A stretch of DNA of 64,000 bases from Sitta carolinensis (GCA_032173965.1 CM063283.1:41289743-41353742), one strand, 5' to 3'; positions 39,344-52,403 are shown, counted from the first letter of the stretch. Numbers and translations: made by a program. Notes: generated by a model not told the origin, from the letters alone.

Positions 39344-42300
39344 CTATAGCTTTTTAAGAAGAATTTGGGGGAACTAATTTGCTGTGATAATTCCTCAGTG
39401 AACTAAATACATTGGTCACCAGCTGTATGTTTTCCAGGGGGAACTATCACAGCTTAGATAAGCAGTACTGAGCTTGTCAGGAATTTAAGTCTGATACCTC
39501 GCAAAACTTTCAAGGTTAGAAATAGGTGTATCTTTCACAAATATGAAAAAGTGTGGTGCGTTAGACTGCAGTAACTTTTATGGTCATTTTATTACCATAC
39601 TTTCATATTTCATTTTGGGAGATGTAAGGGAAAGAAGTGTTTAAACCAGGAAATATTAGTTTAGGGACAAGAACTGAAACTGCTTGGGCAGAATTTAGCA
39701 TAGCTGTCACAGCTGAATCAAAAGATTTCCTTTATAGTCAATAGAGAGGATCTCTCAAGGTACACACCAGCACATTAGTTTTAAATACATTCTTCAGGAT
39801 ATGAATCTTAGCAGGTATAGCAAAAATAGAAAAATGGTAGAAATGGTAGCAAATCTACAGAGATAAAGAGAGACTTGATTACAACTACATAAACAACTCA
39901 GAAAAAAATTATGAACTTTAAATGTTCTTGCTGATTCCCCTTTTAACTTCCACAGGTCTCACTGCTGCAACAGAAATCCAGGAAGTTTCAGCCCTGTCTT
40001 TGTCCATGCAGTTTAAAACACAGACCATTAAAATAATTATTTAAGGAATCCTGGTCTATATGCACTTTTCATTTAATGAGAGAAGATTGTGACATACATA
40101 CCAAAAGCTTAAGCTTACTATAATGTGAAATTATTGTCAAGAATTTGAATGTAATTTTTACAATTCCTGTTGTTTCTTGATTTGTTCTATTAAAAGAAAC
40201 CCAAACACAAGATTCAAGTTTCTTGGTGTTTCTTCTGTGCAGAGTTACCTTAGTTTGGAGGAAGGGCAGGTATTTTTGGAGAATCATACTTCTTCCTGTC
40301 ACTACAGCTAATGAGGCACAGTAAACCATTGACTGTTACTTGATCATGCATACAGAACAAGCAACTGTTAGGAAGCACATTCTTCTTCTGAGATGAAGCC
40401 ATCTGCAGCCAATCCCAGCAGGTTCTCCTATAGGGCTGAAAGTGCACAATAAGAATACAGATTGTTTCTATTTTCCACATCCTTTTAGCAGAGCTTAAGC
40501 CAGTACAATTGGGAAAATCAAGACAAACACAGACAGATGTCTAATTTTCCTAGGTAGTCTCTCCATGTATTGTGCCTACATTCTTTTGAACATCTAAGAC
40601 ATTGTTTAAAAACCCCAACAACCCAGAAATTAAACTGGAAGATTTTATCAAATCCTATACATAAGGAAAAAACAATCATGAGAGGTAAGATCCACATCTG
40701 CAAACACTTGGTTTTAATTATTTGCTTGATAGGTATTTCTAGACAAACAGACTCAGTCACTACCGGATGTAGCATGTCTGTGTTAATAACCTGTGATAAT
40801 TGACTCTTCCTTTTGCCAATTATCACACATCCAAACTGAGTGTCTTTCCTTCTCTCTCTGCCTTCAAATTCACTAGAAGGTTAGAGAATTGTAAACTGAA
40901 AGATTGGGAAGGATAAGGAATGTCATTAAAATGTGATTGCAATCAAGATTAGGTGTCAGTGTTTATCTGCTGTAAGAAAGCAGAAACAAGCAACCTGGGA
41001 ACTTTCTTGTCTTTAAACTGTTGGCTGTTCCTCTAGAATATCTCTCCTTTTAATATGCTAGAAGCATCCCAACATTTGTAAAAACAAATTAAAACCAAAG
41101 CATGCAACTTGGTCAAATGCATGAATTGTGTGATTGAATAGCATATAGATATTTTCTCAAAAATTGAGATGAGAGGAAAAACAGCAATTTATTTATGCAT
41201 TCTGTGAATGTTTAACATTCAGTTAGTCGAAGGATAGCATTTTGGCTATTATTTTCTGATATTGGTAATTATCATGTAATACTGATTTATAAATCTGGCT
41301 TTAATTATACCATTCCAGCTAACGAAATTGAATTTGCACAGGCTAACTAGCACAAAGCCTCAATTATCAGCTGATTATAATCATTCGGCAGTGTGACAAG
41401 TGAGTTGTCATAAGCCCAGTTGTTGTGAGAAAAATAAATGCAGCAAAAAATACCAAACATAAATTATTTCAGTCAGCGCAGAAAAAAATTCTTTATTTTG
41501 GAAGTTCAATAAACTAAATGCAATTGCTTTAATACAAACAGAATTCATGAGGTAAGACATTTTTACAGTAGAAGATGCATTTTTCAACATTCCTGGCTAT
41601 TTCTTTTCCCCAATTTAGATGGACAAACACTAATTTTATTTAGTAAATTAATAGTAAAATGTTTAATTTTCATCACAACACAGGTACACTTAATATCAAT
41701 TTAACTGTTATGTAAATATTGCCGCCTGAGCAGACATGTCTTATTTTAGAAAGAGGTTGTTATTATAGGGTGTGTTGTAACAGAAATACTTTTGACTCCC
41801 AGCTCTGCTCAGTTTTTGGACTAGAGTTTAGTCATCTAATTTAAGACACTTAACTGAAATACCCCAGTTAGCAAAATATTCTCTTAAGGATTCTTCTAAT
41901 GGTAGGTGAAAGGTGATCTCAGACCTTTGCAAGGTAAATCAGGATTTTATTTGGTCAAATTCCCATTAGAGGTGCAAGTTTTTGTCTTCATCGGTTACTG
42001 AGACTTTTTAAGATGGCTCAAGTAACTGTCTAACTCAAGCATTTCTGTGTCTATATGGCCAAGACACTCAGGTCTTCTTCTGCAGACAAAATCCGGGAGA
42101 AATTTTCTATACTCCATCAGAGAGGCTGAACAATCCTGTACAGTTTGGGAAGGGGGGTAGTCAAGAGTTGGGGTACTAGTACTAAATGTGTAGTGAGACT
42201 GTATGGGGCACCCACTGGCAAGTAAGGCTCCAGACTTAAACTAAAACAATACAGAGAACAAGATCAAGAACTGATGGAGAAGTTTCACTTCATCCCTACA

Positions 42301-42774
42301 TCTATTTCCCTAACTATCATGTGGAATTATTAATAAAAAAAACTGCTGAGCATTGCAAAACCTGTGAACATCTCAGACCTATGTAGTTGTCTAAGAAAAA
42401 AGTAAAATGAAATGTATTGGGACACAGACCCTCCATACCATAATTTTAAGGACTTCTTTCAGGCTGAAATCCAGAGTTATAAACTTTTTGTTTGATTAAG
42501 GCCTTCAGTTTTTCTTTCAGCATTCCATTTGCAGCTGAGGAAGAGAGGTCCTATTCATGTTCACTCAGGTGTTCAGAGAGAACCTGAGTCTTCCTCTTCC
42601 TGATGAAGTGTTAGCTGTCACAACTGTATTCTGTAATACCTGAGTGAATGTGCTAGGCAAAATTTAGACAACCCATATTTTGGTAGGAATCAGGAATATT
42701 ATCCCATTTTTTCTTGAGATTTTCTTGCATGACCCCTTTTTACATTAAATTGAATGTACTTTCAAGAGGAAGGT
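39344..42774. other. Unique A/T-rich DNA, no gene established
   Basis: No recognised repeats. Contains a possible conserved noncoding segment at about 41290-41410. Minus frames at 40069-40329, 40250-40480 and 40518-40826 overlap in different frames and have no recognisable features. Confidence 0.5.
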
Positions 42775-43330
42775 TGTACTAGTTTGAAAACAAACCAGTG
42801 GGACATCCTAAGTCAGAAATACAAATTAATAGGAAAATTAAATACAATAATTCAGAAACACTAAATGAAAATACAACCTGACCCCTGTTGGTCAGAATGT
42901 TGGTTGCAGTCTTATTAAATGGTGGATGCAGTTCTCTTTGAAGTGATAGATGTGGTTCTGTTGAAGCAGTGGTTCTGTTGAAGGGTATGGTCTTCCTTCA
43001 AAGGTCTAGTGGTGGTCATGGAGCTCTGGTCCTCTGAGAATTCAGTGGATAAGGCTGACTGTGGCATTCCAAATCTCAGATTATATCCAGGTTGAAAGGC
43101 TTGGTTCCTCCCACTGGGTGGAGCATCTCACAATGGGATAATGTAATTAAATCAGTCATGCAGTGAGACTTGATGGCCCACTAACAGACGATATCTCCTG
43201 GAGTTATCAGGGATGAGCCATGAAGGAGATAAGGAACACTGAAGAACCTGGTTTTAACAGTTTATGAAGAGGGTGATAGAATAGATATTTTTGGTTATAT
43301 CTTACATTGTAACCTAAGAAAAGGTTTTGG
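42775..43330 (+). mobile_element. LTR-like repeat with terminal hairpin
   Basis: Begins TGTACTAGTTTGAAAACAAA and contains complex sequence richer in G+C than its flanks up to about 43260, with a TTTTAACA end at 43259 or a later end near 43330. Imperfect internal repeats of 'gtggttctgttgaag' (about 42953-42983) are seen. The overall look is that of an avian LTR, but no clean TATA and AATAAA pair or target duplication was found, so this is tentative. Confidence 0.4.
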
Positions 43331-46300
43331 TATTCATTAGTGCAAAACTCATGTTATTCTTCTGTCTAGGGCATTTTTGGAGCTGTAGATTTTTCATTTG
43401 GGCCTCCCACAGTTGATATGATTACTGTGAACTTCTTCATGCATAAATTGATGTGGTCTAACCATATTTACTATGTTAGCCGAGTTTACTGCTCAAAGTA
43501 GCTCAGCTTTGTCAGGATTTATGTATCCATTCCTTCAAGCAGAAATAAATAATATGCTTACTAATATGCAGGTATTTTAACTAGCCAACTCATACTACTG
43601 TTTATACTAGTAGTGATTAGGATGTCCAGGCACCCTAGTAGGGATCATATCTGAGAAACATCTCTTAAAGGTATGGTTTACGTTTCAACAAACACTCTTT
43701 TGGAGGTAAGCTTGTCTCTGTGCTTTAGTCAGGTCTTTACTACAAGTCTTATTAGTCACAGTGCTAACTTGCAGATAATAAGGTCCATAAAGTGAACTTG
43801 CATCTACCTGTTACAACTTATATAACAGGTATTTTCAATAGAAAATTACATGAAATATCAGTATATTTGTCCTTACAATATTTTGATAAAGTACTAGACA
43901 GTATTATTTCTTTTATTTATAGAAAATGAAGTCAGTAACAATGCTTCCCATTTGAGAAGTGAGAATATGCAGCAGTGTTTCCCAAAATGCTAGGCCTTTA
44001 TTTGTCCAGCTCAGATTCAGACTGAGGCCATCCAGCTCCAGGCTCTTGCACCCGAGAATTGTATCTCGCCTCCAGAAAACAGGGACTTTGCAGGCAACAG
44101 AACATTCTACATGGATCTGGGACATGGCTGGGCTCAGGAGCACTGCTAATCTAATAACTGCCACCGAGAGGAACATTTAACAATTTTTTGTGATAAAAAT
44201 AAGGAATTACAACAGTTTGTCTAAAATCCTAGCTAATTCCATTGAATGATTTTTTTCTATCACTTTTTAGGAGATGTAATTTTTGCAAGAAATTAATTTT
44301 TTCTCATAAAGAATGTATGTTTCCAAATGAATTATGAACAAGATAGCTGTCAGAAACTCTTATAATACTCTAAATGAAATGAAAAAAGAAAGTCACACTT
44401 AATTCTAATTTTGGTAAAATTAAATGTTTCTTTTATACTTATAATTAAAGTATTTTGAGATAAAGTTGTGGTTCATGATGAATCACTGTCCATTCAATTT
44501 AAAACATTTTCTAGATCAAGCAGAACAAGCAAGTTTCTAATTTTGAAATGACCTTACATGTACTTTTATTTTCAGTGTTTCATATGAAGAATTTTCTAGT
44601 CTTAATTAGTGTTTATGTATTTGTTAAAATTGTGGATATATACAATATACCAAATATGACAATAGATTTTACTTTACAAAACTTTCTGTCAAAATGGGAA
44701 TAAATGGAGCCCTGGAAAGCAGAGGAAACTCAGACATTAAAAGTTCTGCACACACAACTTGTGTAAGTTATGAAAGACTATTTTCTATTAAGATCCAGCA
44801 AAAATTCAATAGGAGCACAGTAAACAAATCACTGAATTATAACCACTTTCTCTCTCTTACTGAGCAGTGGTATGCTCTGTGCTTCATACTCCTGGTGATA
44901 TTAGAAAAGATATTTTGTTAAAGGAAATATAACAAATCAAAAAGAAAAACTAAAATTGGTTGCAATAATACTTTTTAAAATGTAACTCTCATCTACTGTG
45001 TCTTTTGGTTGTTTATTATTTTAGTCTCACCCAGCATCAAAGCATATCCTGTCTGCTCCATATTTAATTTACTAAAAATAGCAACATTAAACTTCTTTTG
45101 ACACGCTTCACAAAGTACTGTATCTTTTAATCTGAATTTTCTCAATTTGTCCATCCCAGATTGAATTGATTTAAAACTCTCCTTCAGACTTAGGAGACCC
45201 TTTTCAGAGCTGGTTCTGTGTTTACTGGGTTACTGACTCTGATGAATGCATCTTCTTCCTTGATGAAGGAAATGAGCTGAAATCCAAGTCGTTCATATTA
45301 CAGATAAGCAGATTTAGTAACCCTTCTTTATTTCTAGTTACTCAAATATTTTTGGTAGCTTAGCCCAACACCATCCAATTTATAAGACAGTCATTTCATA
45401 AACTGACATAGACCGTATTTGATTTAGTGCTTATCTTTCATTTTGAATAGCAGTGAACAAATCTATGTCACTGATGAAAAAGAAAGCCTTCAGGTCAAAT
45501 TCATTTCTGCTGCATACAGTAGCTACACCCAGAATTGAAATTGTACCCTGTCACTTCAGACAGACTAGATGGAGATTTCAGTATTTGTGGGATTGATGGG
45601 AAGAAATACACCTTTGCTTCTATGAACAATTGAGATTGTATAACTTTTCAGTTGTAACATCTCTAATTGCATGTACTTTCTCATGGAATGTACAGTGGAA
45701 AAGAAAGAATTTTCAGATCTCAGAAAGAAATCTGAGACATGAACTCTTGTTTGATACAAGATGTGTGTTTTAGATTAAGCACAAGAGAAAATTTAGATCT
45801 TCCTCTGATTCAAATAACTTAAGGTTTCACTTTTGTTTCTTTATATTTGTATTGATCAAGCAAAATGTTGTACTGGATAAAATCCAAATTTTGAGGTTTT
45901 TTTTAATCTAGTGAAATTAATTGTTTAAAATAAATGAATGTTTCTTTTATTCATCTTTGATTCCATTAGTAATGTGGAAGCGCTGTTGGGGGATCAGCCG
46001 TACAGAAAGGGAAATTTCTGTAATGATTAGTGAGGGGAGACTAATAATATATTTTTAGATATGGAAAGATTTTACTAAAACTCACAATTCAGTAACAAGT
46101 TGCAGTGATTAAGGTTACGTTTCCCCCTCCTATTACTTCCTTATTTTACCTTAAGTACCTTTTGGTTGGGTTTTATTTTTTGCTCTAATCCAGGAAAATT
46201 GCTTTTTGTGCTGTATACTGTGCAAAATTTCTCTCAGTCAAACTGTGCTTTAAAATTCAACATTTAGTTCCTCTCTTGTACATAAAACTACTAAATTAAT

Positions 46301-47069
46301 AATATTACAGCCTCGGTTCCCTATTTCTTATACTGTACCTTTTCCACTTGTTCAAGTTCAAAACATAATCAAGCCAAATGGGCATGCTGAATAAAGTGGG
46401 GAGGTACACAGCATTTCAAAGGTCATCATATATTGGTATTTCTTACCACATCCTAGGTCACATAGGTTGGAAAGTTAGGGAGTTAATGTATCTAAATTTG
46501 ACAAATAAATTCTGCAAGGAAAATCTTGACTTAGTGGAATACCAGAAAGTCTTCAAACACAGGTAACTTCATTTGCAAGATATTTTGAGTACCTTGTGTT
46601 GTAACTAGTGACTACATAAAAGGCAACATGCAGCAAATAAGGACAAAATAAGGACATTGGCATAATTTGACTAAAATTAATTTCTAAGATGAGGAAGGAA
46701 ATCTATAGAGGACTCTGTAGTGAAACTTGATCCACGGACAGTGATTTTATAATTAAGGGATACTTTTGTTTAGGATAAGGAAAGGCAACAGAAAATAGAG
46801 GTTAAATTAACAATACAATATGCTTACTTAAGAACTCCTTTAACAAGTTGTTTATATTGGCAAATATATATTCCCATGGCAACTTCATGAAAAAGTGGAA
46901 TTAAGATTTGTCTTCTTCAAATAGAAAGCTAAGGAATATCAGATATGTTTGTGTTTTGCAGAGGCAATTTAGTTTTTATTCATCTGTTGCCACCCTCTTT
47001 ATATCTTGGCAGTGAAAGGTAATGGTTCAAATGTGGTGCATTAGCAAAGAGCAGAATGTGAACATGTTG
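43331..47069. other. Unique A/T-rich DNA with one possible exon
   Basis: No recognised interspersed repeats. Includes the candidate exon 43978-44142 and a possible conserved segment at about 45965-46060. Short frames (44694-44921 plus, 45565-45759 minus, 46378-46566 plus) have no support. Confidence 0.5.
43978..44142 (-). ncRNA. Candidate terminal exon with poly(A) signal (low confidence)
   Basis: Read on the minus strand, a 'GATTAGCAG' acceptor-like site precedes about 165 bases of balanced, CpG-containing sequence that ends with AATAAA (minus, 43997-44002) and a likely cleavage point about 20 bases later. The composition differs clearly from the A/T-rich flanks. Frames are open on both strands here (43913-44176 minus; 43959-44180 plus), so coding potential is ambiguous. 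It could be the last exon of a noncoding transcript, a conserved element or a repeat fragment. The acceptor lacks a strong pyrimidine tract. Confidence 0.22.
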
Positions 47070-47520
47070 GTTAAATGCAGAACACTTTGGCCTCAAGGGC
47101 CTTGAGAGAAAGCTGTATGAGGAGCATCCAAGGTCACCAGGTTTATTCAGCCTTTATTCAGAGGAAACTGAGGGGAGATCTCATCACAATGACAACTTCC
47201 TCACAGAGAAGAGGAGAGGTAGACTCTGATCTTCTGTGTGTGACCAGTGACAGGACTTCAGGGAATGGCCTGAAGTTGTGTCAGGGGAGGTTTAAATTGG
47301 AATATCAGGAGAAGGTTCTCCACACAGAGGTTGGTTGGGCACTGGCATGGGCTCCCCAGGGAAGAAGTCATAGCGCCAAACCTGATGGAGTTCACGGAGC
47401 AGTTGGACAATGCTCTTGGGCATATGGTGTGACTCTTGGGGTGTCCTGTGAATGGCCAGCCAGGAGTTGGACTCAATTATTTTTGTGAGTCCCTTCTATT
47501 CAGCATATTCTAATCTATGT
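47070..47520 (+). mobile_element. CR1 LINE 3' fragment
   Basis: Plus-strand CR1 3' region: 'gaaactgaggggagatctca', 'gtgaccagtgacaggact', 'tggcctgaagttgtgtcagg', 'aggttggttgggcactgg', and an end near 'ttctattcagcatattct'. The 137-codon plus frame (47075-47488) is CR1-derived and the minus frame 47258-47476 is its antisense. 5'-truncated. Confidence 0.9.
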
Positions 47521-49045
47521 CATGGCATAGATACTTATCAAAACACATGTCAAATTGGTGTGTGGTTCTTTACACTGTAAAAGGGAAAATACATTCATGT
47601 AATTCTGGTTTCCTGATATTGCTATTAGAAGACTTTTGAAACTTTTAGGGTTTTTTGATTGGTTGACTTGTTACTGTAGTCTAGGTTTTGTGTGTGTCTG
47701 TGTATGTGAGTGTATGTGCATACAGCGTTTTTTCTGATGCACAAATTTATGTCACTCTTTCACGGATTAAAACCAAGTGCTACACATTAATTCAAATAAA
47801 ATTTTCTTGATGTTTAGAACTTGTATATTTCTAAGTAGAAGGTATCTTACCAGCATAATTTTAGAAATACACATTAAGGAAAATTCCCCATTACTCATAA
47901 GCATGATATCCAATTCTGAAATTGTCTACACTCATCCAGACTAGTGAAGCATGACAGTAATCCATTGCTTGCAGAGATACATATTTCCTACCAGATATCA
48001 GCTATATTTTAGAGAAAATTATTTGTGTTATTATTCTTGTGACAATGAAACGAGTTTTTGTAAATATACAAAATGTAGAGCCATAAAAAGATGTAAATCA
48101 TATTTACTGAAACTTTGTACTTTATACAATTACTATCTCAAGATGTGGAAAATAAAATGAAAAACTCTCAAACTCTGTCTCCTTTTCACCTTACTAATAT
48201 TTTATATTTCTTTCTGTGTGCTTACGTGTTTATAGATGTAGTGCTTTAAATTTCATGTCTGGTACAAGACTGCCATCTACAGTCTATATAAGAAAAATGT
48301 GTTTTAAAAGGCTAGAAACAGACTCACTTGAAATACAGTTTTTAAATAAAATTCTGAGTTTTCTTTCCCCAGGTGTTTTGCTAATCTGTCCTGAAGATTA
48401 AAAAAAAAAAAAAAAGTCTTGTGGTTGATATTTAGGTTGGAATTAGAGTGTTTAGGGTTCTACTACACACAAATCCAACTCAGCAAGGCTTAAATTCACC
48501 TTTCTTGCAGCTTCATTTTATGCCTTCCTTCATACAAAAGTGCTTCTTCAAAAAAGTCTTGTAATCCCTTATTTGTGCAATAGAAAAAATTTGGCTATGA
48601 GTTACTGATTACCACAATATATTAAAAATTAAATAAAACCTTTAAAATTTTACAGGTAATCAATTAATGTGATGTTTCTTATAGATTTATATGTTTAATC
48701 AAAAAGTTCAGGTCTTCAGATGCACGTATCATTTGGCTTATAAAATAAGCATTTTTATACAATATCTGTATTTGACAATTGTTATAATACAATGAATATT
48801 CTTGTGGTTTGTCCATCACAAATCCAAACAGTGATTGATGTTTTCTTTTTTTGTTAGAAATCACCACCCTGAAACTTCTTCAGCTTGTGTTTATTTCATT
48901 ATATATGCTTTGAATCTTATTCATTCATTTCAAAAAACAAAAAAAAAAAGAAAAAACCCCAAACAATCCAGCTGTCAGTGACTGAAATACTATAATTTGT
49001 GGCTTAAACATCTTCATGAAGGACCTTTGCCTGTTGTAGCAAGAC
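47521..49045. other. Unique A/T-rich DNA, no gene seen
   Basis: Includes a degenerate GT-rich patch (about 47687-47720) and A-runs near 48401-48415 and 48938-48956. No credible coding frame. Confidence 0.5.
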
Positions 49046-49889
49046 TATTGTTGAAGACCACCACATCCTGAATGGACTCTGACTAAATTCCCACACTGCT
49101 CATTGATGGAGATAAGATAAAGTGACAGAGGTCTGGGATGGGGGAATAAGAATCCATTCACAGAGGGATCTAGGTTAGCACCTTCAAGGTGGAGACCACA
49201 GCTCCAGGAATATCAGCTGCCAGGCTCGAACAGACCTTCATGCCAAGGAATCGGGGAAGGAAGACAGGTTTAGGGTGTGTGGTAAAAAAGCCTCTGGTCC
49301 ATGGCAGTGAATGCCTATCCTGTGTTGTGCAAAGGAGCCCAAGCTGCGGAGTCCCTTCACCCAGGGAAAAGTGTATCCACAGCAGAGGGGGTGACATGGC
49401 CCATCAAAGCCCCCTCGCCCACAGAGGTCCCCAGACCCTGCACCAGAGCACTGCAGATGATGCAGCAGACTCTCAGTGTTGCAAGGGGCAGTGTCAAACT
49501 CTCCCCCTTTCAAGGGAGGCACCTGGGTGTTCCCACCTGGCCCAGTTGTATATCAATCCACTGAAGTCTATATTTTTCAGTGTGGTGGCTGCAGTGGGGG
49601 AGCCTCACCACCAAGATCAGATGGAGGGAGCAATGGGACATCATTGGGAGCCTTGGGTGGACAATGTACTTCCACCTTATTCCTGTGACTGTCCCCATCC
49701 CACCCACCACCATACTCACTTATTTTTCCATTTCTTTCTATCTTTCTTTTCTTTTTGTTTCTCATTGCCTCCTCTAATATTAAATAAATATGTCAAGTAC
49801 TTTTGGCATCCACATCTGACCTCATTTAGTTTTAATCAAGTTTTGGGGTATAATTCAAAGCTTTCTCAGTTCACACTGTTTTATTCACA
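49046..49889 (+). mobile_element. Probable LTR with 5-bp target duplication
   Basis: An 844-bp G+C-richer block bounded by a perfect direct repeat AAGAC (49041-49045 and 49890-49894). It ends in CACA, starts TATTGTTGAAG (a TG start would be TGTTGAAG at 49049) and has a plus-strand AATAAA at 49783-49788 near its right end, after a pyrimidine-rich stretch. A 5-bp duplication is typical of some retroviral classes, including ERVL. The 268-codon frame 49189-49995 begins inside and reads through the poly(A) signal and right end into unique DNA, so it is a chance frame. No internal retroviral genes are attached. Family and exact borders uncertain. Confidence 0.6.
49783..49788 (+). terminator. LTR poly(A) signal AATAAA
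   Basis: AATAAA in 'attaaataaatatg' near the 3' part of the probable LTR, followed by about 100 bases of U5-like sequence. Confidence 0.5.
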
Positions 49890-49894
49890 AAGAC

Positions 49895-50269
49895 TTGGTT
49901 TTCTTTGCTATTCTGTGTTTAAACTGATTCATAAAACCAACCAAAACCAGGGAATGCATAACTTCAATAAACTCAACCATTTCATTAGACCATAGATTAT
50001 ATTTGCTTGCAAAACTCCTGGTGGAAGTAATGAAAGGTTCGCATAAAAAATGGTGGCAAGTCTGTGCAGAATGATCATCTACAAACTCCTAATAGGAAGC
50101 ATTATTTTTTCCTAATACTTACTACATTTAAGCTAAGTAATAATAACAACAACAATCAACAATAGATTCTTTTGTGTTCTTATTTTTAATTATTAGAAAG
50201 AAAAGAAAAATTTTGTGAGATACATATTAATTTTTATGGCTGCTGTACTATATATGTTATGGAATGTAC
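49895..50269. other. Unique A/T-rich DNA, no gene seen
   Basis: Nothing recognised apart from short AAC/AAT-rich patches near 50130-50165. Confidence 0.5.
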
Positions 50270-50545
50270 AATGGTGTATTGGGAGAGCTGAGTCTGTTCA
50301 GTCTGAAGAAAGAAGGCAAAGACAGACTTTAATTGCTTTTTTCCATTATCTGTGGTGAAATTTTAAAGAAAATGCAGATAGACTCTTGATTGTATTACAC
50401 AAAGAAGAGACATTTGGCACAACTTACAGGAAAGGATGTTTAAGGCAGAAGAAAATGAGGGGAAGAAATCAGTGAGGGTTATGAAGCACTGGAAGAGGTG
50501 CATCAAAGGTATTGCAGAGCTACTAAAATGTGACTGGACCTTTTG
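50270..50545 (+). mobile_element. Old, diverged CR1 LINE fragment
   Basis: The order 'gggagagctgagtctgttc', 'cattatctgtggtgaaatt', 'gcagatagactcttga', 'gggcaca'-like 'tggcacaactta', and 'gggttatgaagcactggaa' follows the CR1 segment just upstream of its 3' UTR, with many substitutions. Clearly older than the copies at 38228 and 47070. Confidence 0.6.
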
Positions 50546-52232
50546 AAATCTGATCTAACCCCAAAGCAGATCCTGATTTGAAACAATGTCAGTTTTCCAT
50601 AAGAACTATAAATTTAGTAGCTTAAATTTTTCATAAACCTGAGGATTTTATGAAGATTTTCCCATCAAGTTTTCCCACTAAATTTATGTTGATTTCTCTG
50701 AGGTTTGGATCAGGCAGGTACAGAGCAGATGCTAATGTAATTTGAACCTTACACCTGTGACTATCAAGAATAAAGGAAAAGCGCAAACTCAGTGCTAAAC
50801 AGAAATCCATTTCTGCCTTGTGGAGTTAATTAGCAATTGATTTAAACTAGCTGTAAACACATATTTGCTGTTAATGATTTTGAACAGTGTTCTTTAGGGA
50901 TCAGGTGTGAAGATATGGGTTTAAAAAAATAACTCACAACGAAGAAAAATGCTAACATTGTTATTTTAAATTCTTCTTAACTCATACTTTGACTCTTTTA
51001 ATGATAATATATTAGACACATAAGAAAACAAGTAAACAAAAGTAGGACCTAAAGTTATCTAAGTTCACTAAGTGGCTTTGTGACATCAATTTATAGTGCA
51101 ATTTAGTAGTAAACACTGTGGGTAAAGTGACAAGTTTAATTGATTATACCAAGTAAAAATACAAGAAATGTATTTGCTGTTAAGACATGCTGGTATATGA
51201 ATGTGCATGTCTTCAAAATGGAATTGCAACAAGCAAATATAACAGGATTAGAGCTTCCCAAATATAGTGGGGTTTATTATATGCAAGGTACAATGTGAGT
51301 TAAAGACAACAGAGAGTGAGAAGATAAAAAAAAAGTCAATACAGTTTTCACCCTCAGAAAAGACAAAAGCCATTATATTGAAGGTAACAAAAATATTTGA
51401 AGACTTTTGTGTTTTGTTTAAATGCTGCTCTACAGAAAAGGAGATTACTCCGTGAATCTCTTTTACTACACAATAAGTTTATTTAAAAAAAAAAAAAAAT
51501 CAATACTTTTGCAAGGCTTGACCAGAATGTGTTGTGAGTAGGCAGGTGGGAGGCACAGGAGAATGCAACTGTGATCTCATTATTACTCCACAGGCCAGAA
51601 AGAGTCTTGCAGAATGTCCAGTCTCTAGGTTTCTACCCACCTTTTTTACCAAAGGTGTGGAAAAACACGAAGTTTGCTCAAATAACACCTCAATTTAATA
51701 ACAAAATCAGAAAATGACTAGACTGAAACTGCTATTTATTTAGAATAGTTATTGCACATAATGCAATTTTTGTAAAAGAAACCAAACAGTAATGATTCTT
51801 TATTTTTATTTCAAATGCATAATTTTTGGTTACAGAAATATTTTCACCAAAAATAAATAATGAATACACTCTTTCTATGTTACTACTAAATTTGTAGTTC
51901 AGACTGTGTGTAAACTAATGCTAACCAACATGAATTAAGTAGGCAGTATATGCTGGATTTACATTGTTCAGATACAATCTGCTAAAATTATGTGGATGCT
52001 ATATAATCTGAGAGAACCTGTAGAGCTTTCCAGCTATAACATTTGTATGGTATTAGCTTGAATTATATTAAGCAGTAGTGAGTATATGTTTTAATTGCTT
52101 CAATTTATTCAAGTATATAAATGTAGAATTAAGGACTTGGAGGAACCTCTTAAAAATAGATGCTGCAGACAGGGCCTCATGCCATTTTGGTTTCAGCTTC
52201 CCTATATTGTCACTGCTAATGTAAATGCAGCA
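50546..52232. other. Unique A/T-rich DNA, no gene seen
   Basis: No recognised repeat; A-run near 51485-51500. Short frames 51267-51455 plus and 51500-51688 minus have no support. Confidence 0.5.
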
Positions 52233-52330
52233 ATCACAGAATCTCACGTAATAGTTGTTAGAAGAAATCTCTGAGAATCATCTAATCCAATTGTCCTGCA
52301 CAGAGAAGAGTCAACAAGATGTCACTCAGG
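52233..52330 (-). mobile_element. Short CR1 LINE 3' end fragment
   Basis: 'caatcacagaatctcacgta', then 'gaatcatctaatccaattgtcctgc', is a degenerate reverse complement of the CR1 terminus. Only about 100 bases remain. The plus frame 52255-52593 starts in it and runs across a poly(A) run, so it is not a gene. Confidence 0.6.
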
Positions 52331-52403
52331 AAAATGACAATATCCAGTCAGGTTTCAGGTATCTCCAAGAACTGGGACTTCTGCTTGACTACTTTCAGAG
52401 TTT

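Noticed and set aside
47075..47488. 137-codon plus-strand frame
   Set aside because: Derived from the CR1 3' region in sense orientation, a remnant of the LINE, not a host gene.
49189..49995. 268-codon plus-strand open frame, the longest in the window
   Set aside because: It starts inside an LTR-like block, reads through its AATAAA and right border into unique DNA, and has alternative open frames on both strands; composition shifts abruptly to phenylalanine/serine at the pyrimidine-rich part.
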